A stretch of 8,309 nucleotides of DNA from Firmicutes bacterium UBA3906 (GTDB lineage: Bacteria > Bacillota > Clostridia > Caldicoprobacterales > DTU083), in assembly GCA_002391555.1 (NCBI GenBank), contig DGFG01000106.1, positions 15,701 through 24,009 on the forward strand. The letters run 5' to 3'. Made by a program: the position numbers and the translations under genes. Positions 6,361 to 8,309 of the stretch are shown in pieces. The notes under the pieces are model-generated. The model was not told the DNA's origin, made no database searches, and was given only the letters and a program-made list of their open reading frames with translations. How positions within the stretch are numbered: the stretch's first letter is position 1; every line of letters begins with the position of its first letter.

Positions 6361-7593
6361 CTAATATTTAACCTCTAGCCTATGATAGACCTTTTTACCC
6401 TTTCTTATCATAAGGCTACCATCTGTTAGGTCATCTGAGGTCAAGCTATGGTCTATGCTACTGATACGGACATCATTAACATAAATGCCACCCTGCTGAA
6501 TCAGCCTGCGACCCTCGCCCTTTGATGGTATAAGACCAAGCAACAATAGCATATCAATAATATTGGCATTTTCCTCAAAATCCGCTTTACTTATGGTTGT
6601 TCCAGGCAGGTCAGCTGTATTTGACCCTTTACCAAACAGGGCCTCAGCTGCAGCCTTGGCCTTGTCTGCCTCATCTTTACCATGTATTAGCTTGGTTACC
6701 TCATAGGCCAGAACCTTTTTAGCCTCATTTATCTTTTCACCCTCCAGGCTAGCTAGCCTATCTACCTCATCCATGGGGATAAGGGTTAGGAGGGATAGAC
6801 ACTTCTTGACATCTGCATCGTCTATGTTTCTCCAATACTGATAAAAGTCATAGGGTGAAGTTTTATTAGGATCAAGCCACAGGGCTCCAGCCTCAGTCTT
6901 GCCCATCTTTTTACCCTCACTAGTGGTTAGCAGGTTAAAGGTCATACCGTAGGCGCTCTTGCCCTCAACCCTTCGTATAAGGTCCACACCTGCTAATATA
7001 TTTGACCATTGGTCATCTCCACCTAATTGCAGGCTACAATTATAACGCCTATTTAGCTCTAAAAAGTCATAGCCTTGCATGGGCATATAGTTAAACTCTA
7101 AAAAGGAAAGACCCTTTTCCAATCTAGACTTAAAGCATTCAGCAGTAAGCATCCTGTTTACAGAAAAATGCACTCCGACTTCCCTTAGAAAATCGACATA
7201 ATTAAGCTTTAATAGCCAATCAGCATTGTTGACTAGGACTGCCTTGTCCTCAGCAAACTCAATATACTTGGACAGCTGCTTTTTAAAGGCATTAGAATTA
7301 TCTTCAATGGTTCCCTGAGTCATCATCCTGCGCATATCAGTCCTGCCAGAGGGGTCTCCAATCATAGCTGTACCACCACCAACAAGGGCTATAGGCCTGT
7401 GGCCTGCTCCTTGCATATGCATCATGACCAGTACCTGGATAAAGTGACCCACATGCAGGCTATCAGCAGTAGGATCAAAGCCTATATAAAAGGTAACTGA
7501 TTCCTTGCCTAATAGGTCTCTTATCTCATCCTCATGGGTGGTTTGGGCTATAAATCCCCTTTCCTTTAGAACATCAAATACATTAGTAGTCAT
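6361..7593 (-). CDS. tyrS: Tyrosyl-tRNA synthetase
   Basis: A 410-residue class I aminoacyl-tRNA synthetase that charges tRNA-Tyr with tyrosine in the cytoplasm. The Rossmann catalytic domain has [13 protein letters not shown] (38-50), whose HVGH is the HIGH motif; the tyrosine-pocket segment [12 protein letters not shown] (188-199); and KMGKT (229-233), the KMSKS-loop equivalent, within the typical bacterial stretch [20 protein letters not shown]. The C-terminal S4-like RNA-binding domain covers about 345-405 ([18 protein letters not shown]). Length matches bacterial TyrS of about 400-425 residues. The ATG at 7593 is preferred over the in-frame ATG at 7611, which lacks a ribosome site and would sit only about 20 bases from the predicted transcript start. 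It follows the methyltransferase gene by 158 bases. Nothing looks broken. Confidence 0.97.
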   Translation of the reverse strand: MTTNVFDVLKERGFIAQTTHEDEIRDLLGKESVTFYIGFDPTADSLHVGHFIQVLVMMHMQGAGHRPIALVGGGTAMIGDPSGRTDMRRMMTQGTIEDNSNAFKKQLSKYIEFAEDKAVLVNNADWLLKLNYVDFLREVGVHFSVNRMLTAECFKSRLEKGLSFLEFNYMPMQGYDFLELNRRYNCSLQLGGDDQWSNILAGVDLIRRVEGKSAYGMTFNLLTTSEGKKMGKTEAGALWLDPNKTSPYDFYQYWRNIDDADVKKCLSLLTLIPMDEVDRLASLEGEKINEAKKVLAYEVTKLIHGKDEADKAKAAAEALFGKGSNTADLPGTTISKADFEENANIIDMLLLLGLIPSKGEGRRLIQQGGIYVNDVRISSIDHSLTSDDLTDGSLMIRKGKKVYHRLEVKY

Positions 7594-7598
7594 AATAA

Positions 7599-7604
7599 TC
7601 CCCC
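7599..7604 (-). promoter_or_regulatory. Ribosome binding site of tyrS
   Basis: GGGGGA lies 5 bases before the ATG at 7593. It is less perfect than others in the window but is the only candidate, and it favours this start over the ATG at 7611. Confidence 0.55.
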
Positions 7605-7637
7605 GTCTCATAAATCTATATTAGCTCGATTCTTGCT

Positions 7638-7666
7638 ATCATAAATACAAAATTTTTATATCACAA
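7638..7666 (-). promoter_or_regulatory. Promoter of tyrS
   Basis: On the minus strand TTGTGA (7661-7666) and TATGAT (7638-7643) are separated by 17 bases. Transcription would begin near 7631, so the leader is only about 38 bases. That is too short for a T-box riboswitch. Confidence 0.5.
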
Positions 7667-7751
7667 TGGTCTTTCTATGTAAAATTGATCTTTTTCTTAA
7701 GAGCCTTCACTATATTTTACTCCTTAGCCTATTGCTTTGCAAGGTCATGGC

Positions 7752-8309
7752 CTAATCCTGAAAAGCCCCTGTGTCCTTGCGACTGGGTCTTGGACCATAA
7801 TACTGGTAGTAGTCCACCTTTAATCTACCGTTATAGAGTTTGCGCTTGCGGTCCGCCTTTCTACCATAGAGCCCTTCAAAGCCCTCGTGGGCAGTAAGAA
7901 CATATATAGACCAGGTATCAAGCTTTTCAAAGGTTTGCCCCATCTGCCTATAGAGGCTTTCTACCTCCTTTAGGTCTCCTAGCCTCTCCCCATATGGTGG
8001 GTTGCTTATTATACAGCCGTACTTTTTCTTTGAACTGATCTGAGAAACAGCTAGTGTTTGAAAGGCAATATAGTCTTCAACTCCTGCTAGCCTAGCATTT
8101 TGTCTAGCGGTCCTGAGAATGTCCCCGTCTATATCAGAACCTAGTATCCTAAAATCTACTGACCTATCTATAGCCTCTTTAGCCTGGTCCCTAGCTTGCT
8201 CCCATAGCCTTTTAGGTATAAGGGGCCAGTTCTCTGAATCAAAGCTACGCTTTAAACCCGGTGCCATATTAAGGCCTATCATGGCAGCTTCAATGGGTAT
8301 TGTACCAGA
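7752..8309 (-). CDS. ypsC: YpsC/RlmL-type THUMP-domain rRNA guanine-N2 methyltransferase (partial, 5' end outside window)
   Basis: The last 185 residues of a class I SAM-dependent RNA methyltransferase; the frame stays open to the right edge. The visible part starts inside the SAM-binding glycine motif, SGTIPIEAAMIGLNMAPG, continues with the acidic motif GSDIDGDIL (57-65) that holds the SAM ribose, and has the catalytic NPPYGER (103-109), typical of N2-guanine or N6-adenine methylation. The C-terminus (KLYNGRLKVDYYQYYGPRP) matches the Bacillus YpsC group related to E. coli RlmL, which modifies 23S rRNA. The N-terminal THUMP domain should lie beyond the window. The protein stops soon after the methyltransferase domain, so there is no RlmK-like fusion. 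No terminator separates it from tyrS, so some read-through is possible. Confidence 0.9.
   Translation of the reverse strand, partial: SGTIPIEAAMIGLNMAPGLKRSFDSENWPLIPKRLWEQARDQAKEAIDRSVDFRILGSDIDGDILRTARQNARLAGVEDYIAFQTLAVSQISSKKKYGCIISNPPYGERLGDLKEVESLYRQMGQTFEKLDTWSIYVLTAHEGFEGLYGRKADRKRKLYNGRLKVDYYQYYGPRPSRKDTGAFQD

Noticed and set aside
7685..7897. Plus-strand open frame of 70 codons
   Set aside because: It overlaps the conserved C-terminus of the methyltransferase on the other strand and has no recognisable features.

Overview
The window looks like chromosome of a Gram-positive, moderately AT-rich member of the Bacillota, probably Clostridia. The evidence is near-consensus AGGAGG ribosome sites at almost every start, two TTG starts, heavy use of ATA, CTA and AGG codons, and Bacillota-type genes (a YugP-like protease and a YpsC-like rRNA methyltransferase). 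No genus can be named from the sequence. I see no mobile element, CRISPR array, tRNA or rRNA gene, and no stretch over 300 bases without a gene; the longest gap is 292 bases at 6069-6360.

Left block, minus strand (1-3697), in transcription order: a GH130 phosphorylase predicted to split beta-1,4-mannosyl-glucose; a secreted, membrane-anchored protein of tandem Ig-like (CARDB/COG1361-type) modules; and the start of an ECF sigma factor gene that runs off the left edge. The surface protein gene has its own extended -10 promoter. Only 58 bases, with no terminator, separate it from the sigma gene, so the two are probably co-transcribed. No open frame of useful length marks the sigma gene as complete because it is cut by the window edge; it was found by reading the minus strand.

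Middle block, plus strand (3840-6068): divergent from the phosphorylase. It holds an FMN-binding glutamate-synthase-like protein with an N-terminal membrane segment and no iron-sulfur cysteine cluster, then a membrane zinc metallopeptidase of the YugP family. The peptidase gene has a strong promoter of its own. A strong hairpin terminator at 6196-6236 closes the block and may also stop the convergent tyrS transcript.

Right block, minus strand (6361-8309): a YpsC/RlmL-type rRNA guanine methyltransferase, cut by the right edge, followed by tyrosyl-tRNA synthetase. tyrS has its own promoter and a short leader with no T-box. These two are ordinary translation genes.

Most of the window is housekeeping or known-family content. 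The parts most worth a second look are the surface-protein/ECF-sigma pair, the unusual glutamate-synthase-like protein, and the isolated mannoside phosphorylase beside them. I did not find convincing evidence of a wholly new system.
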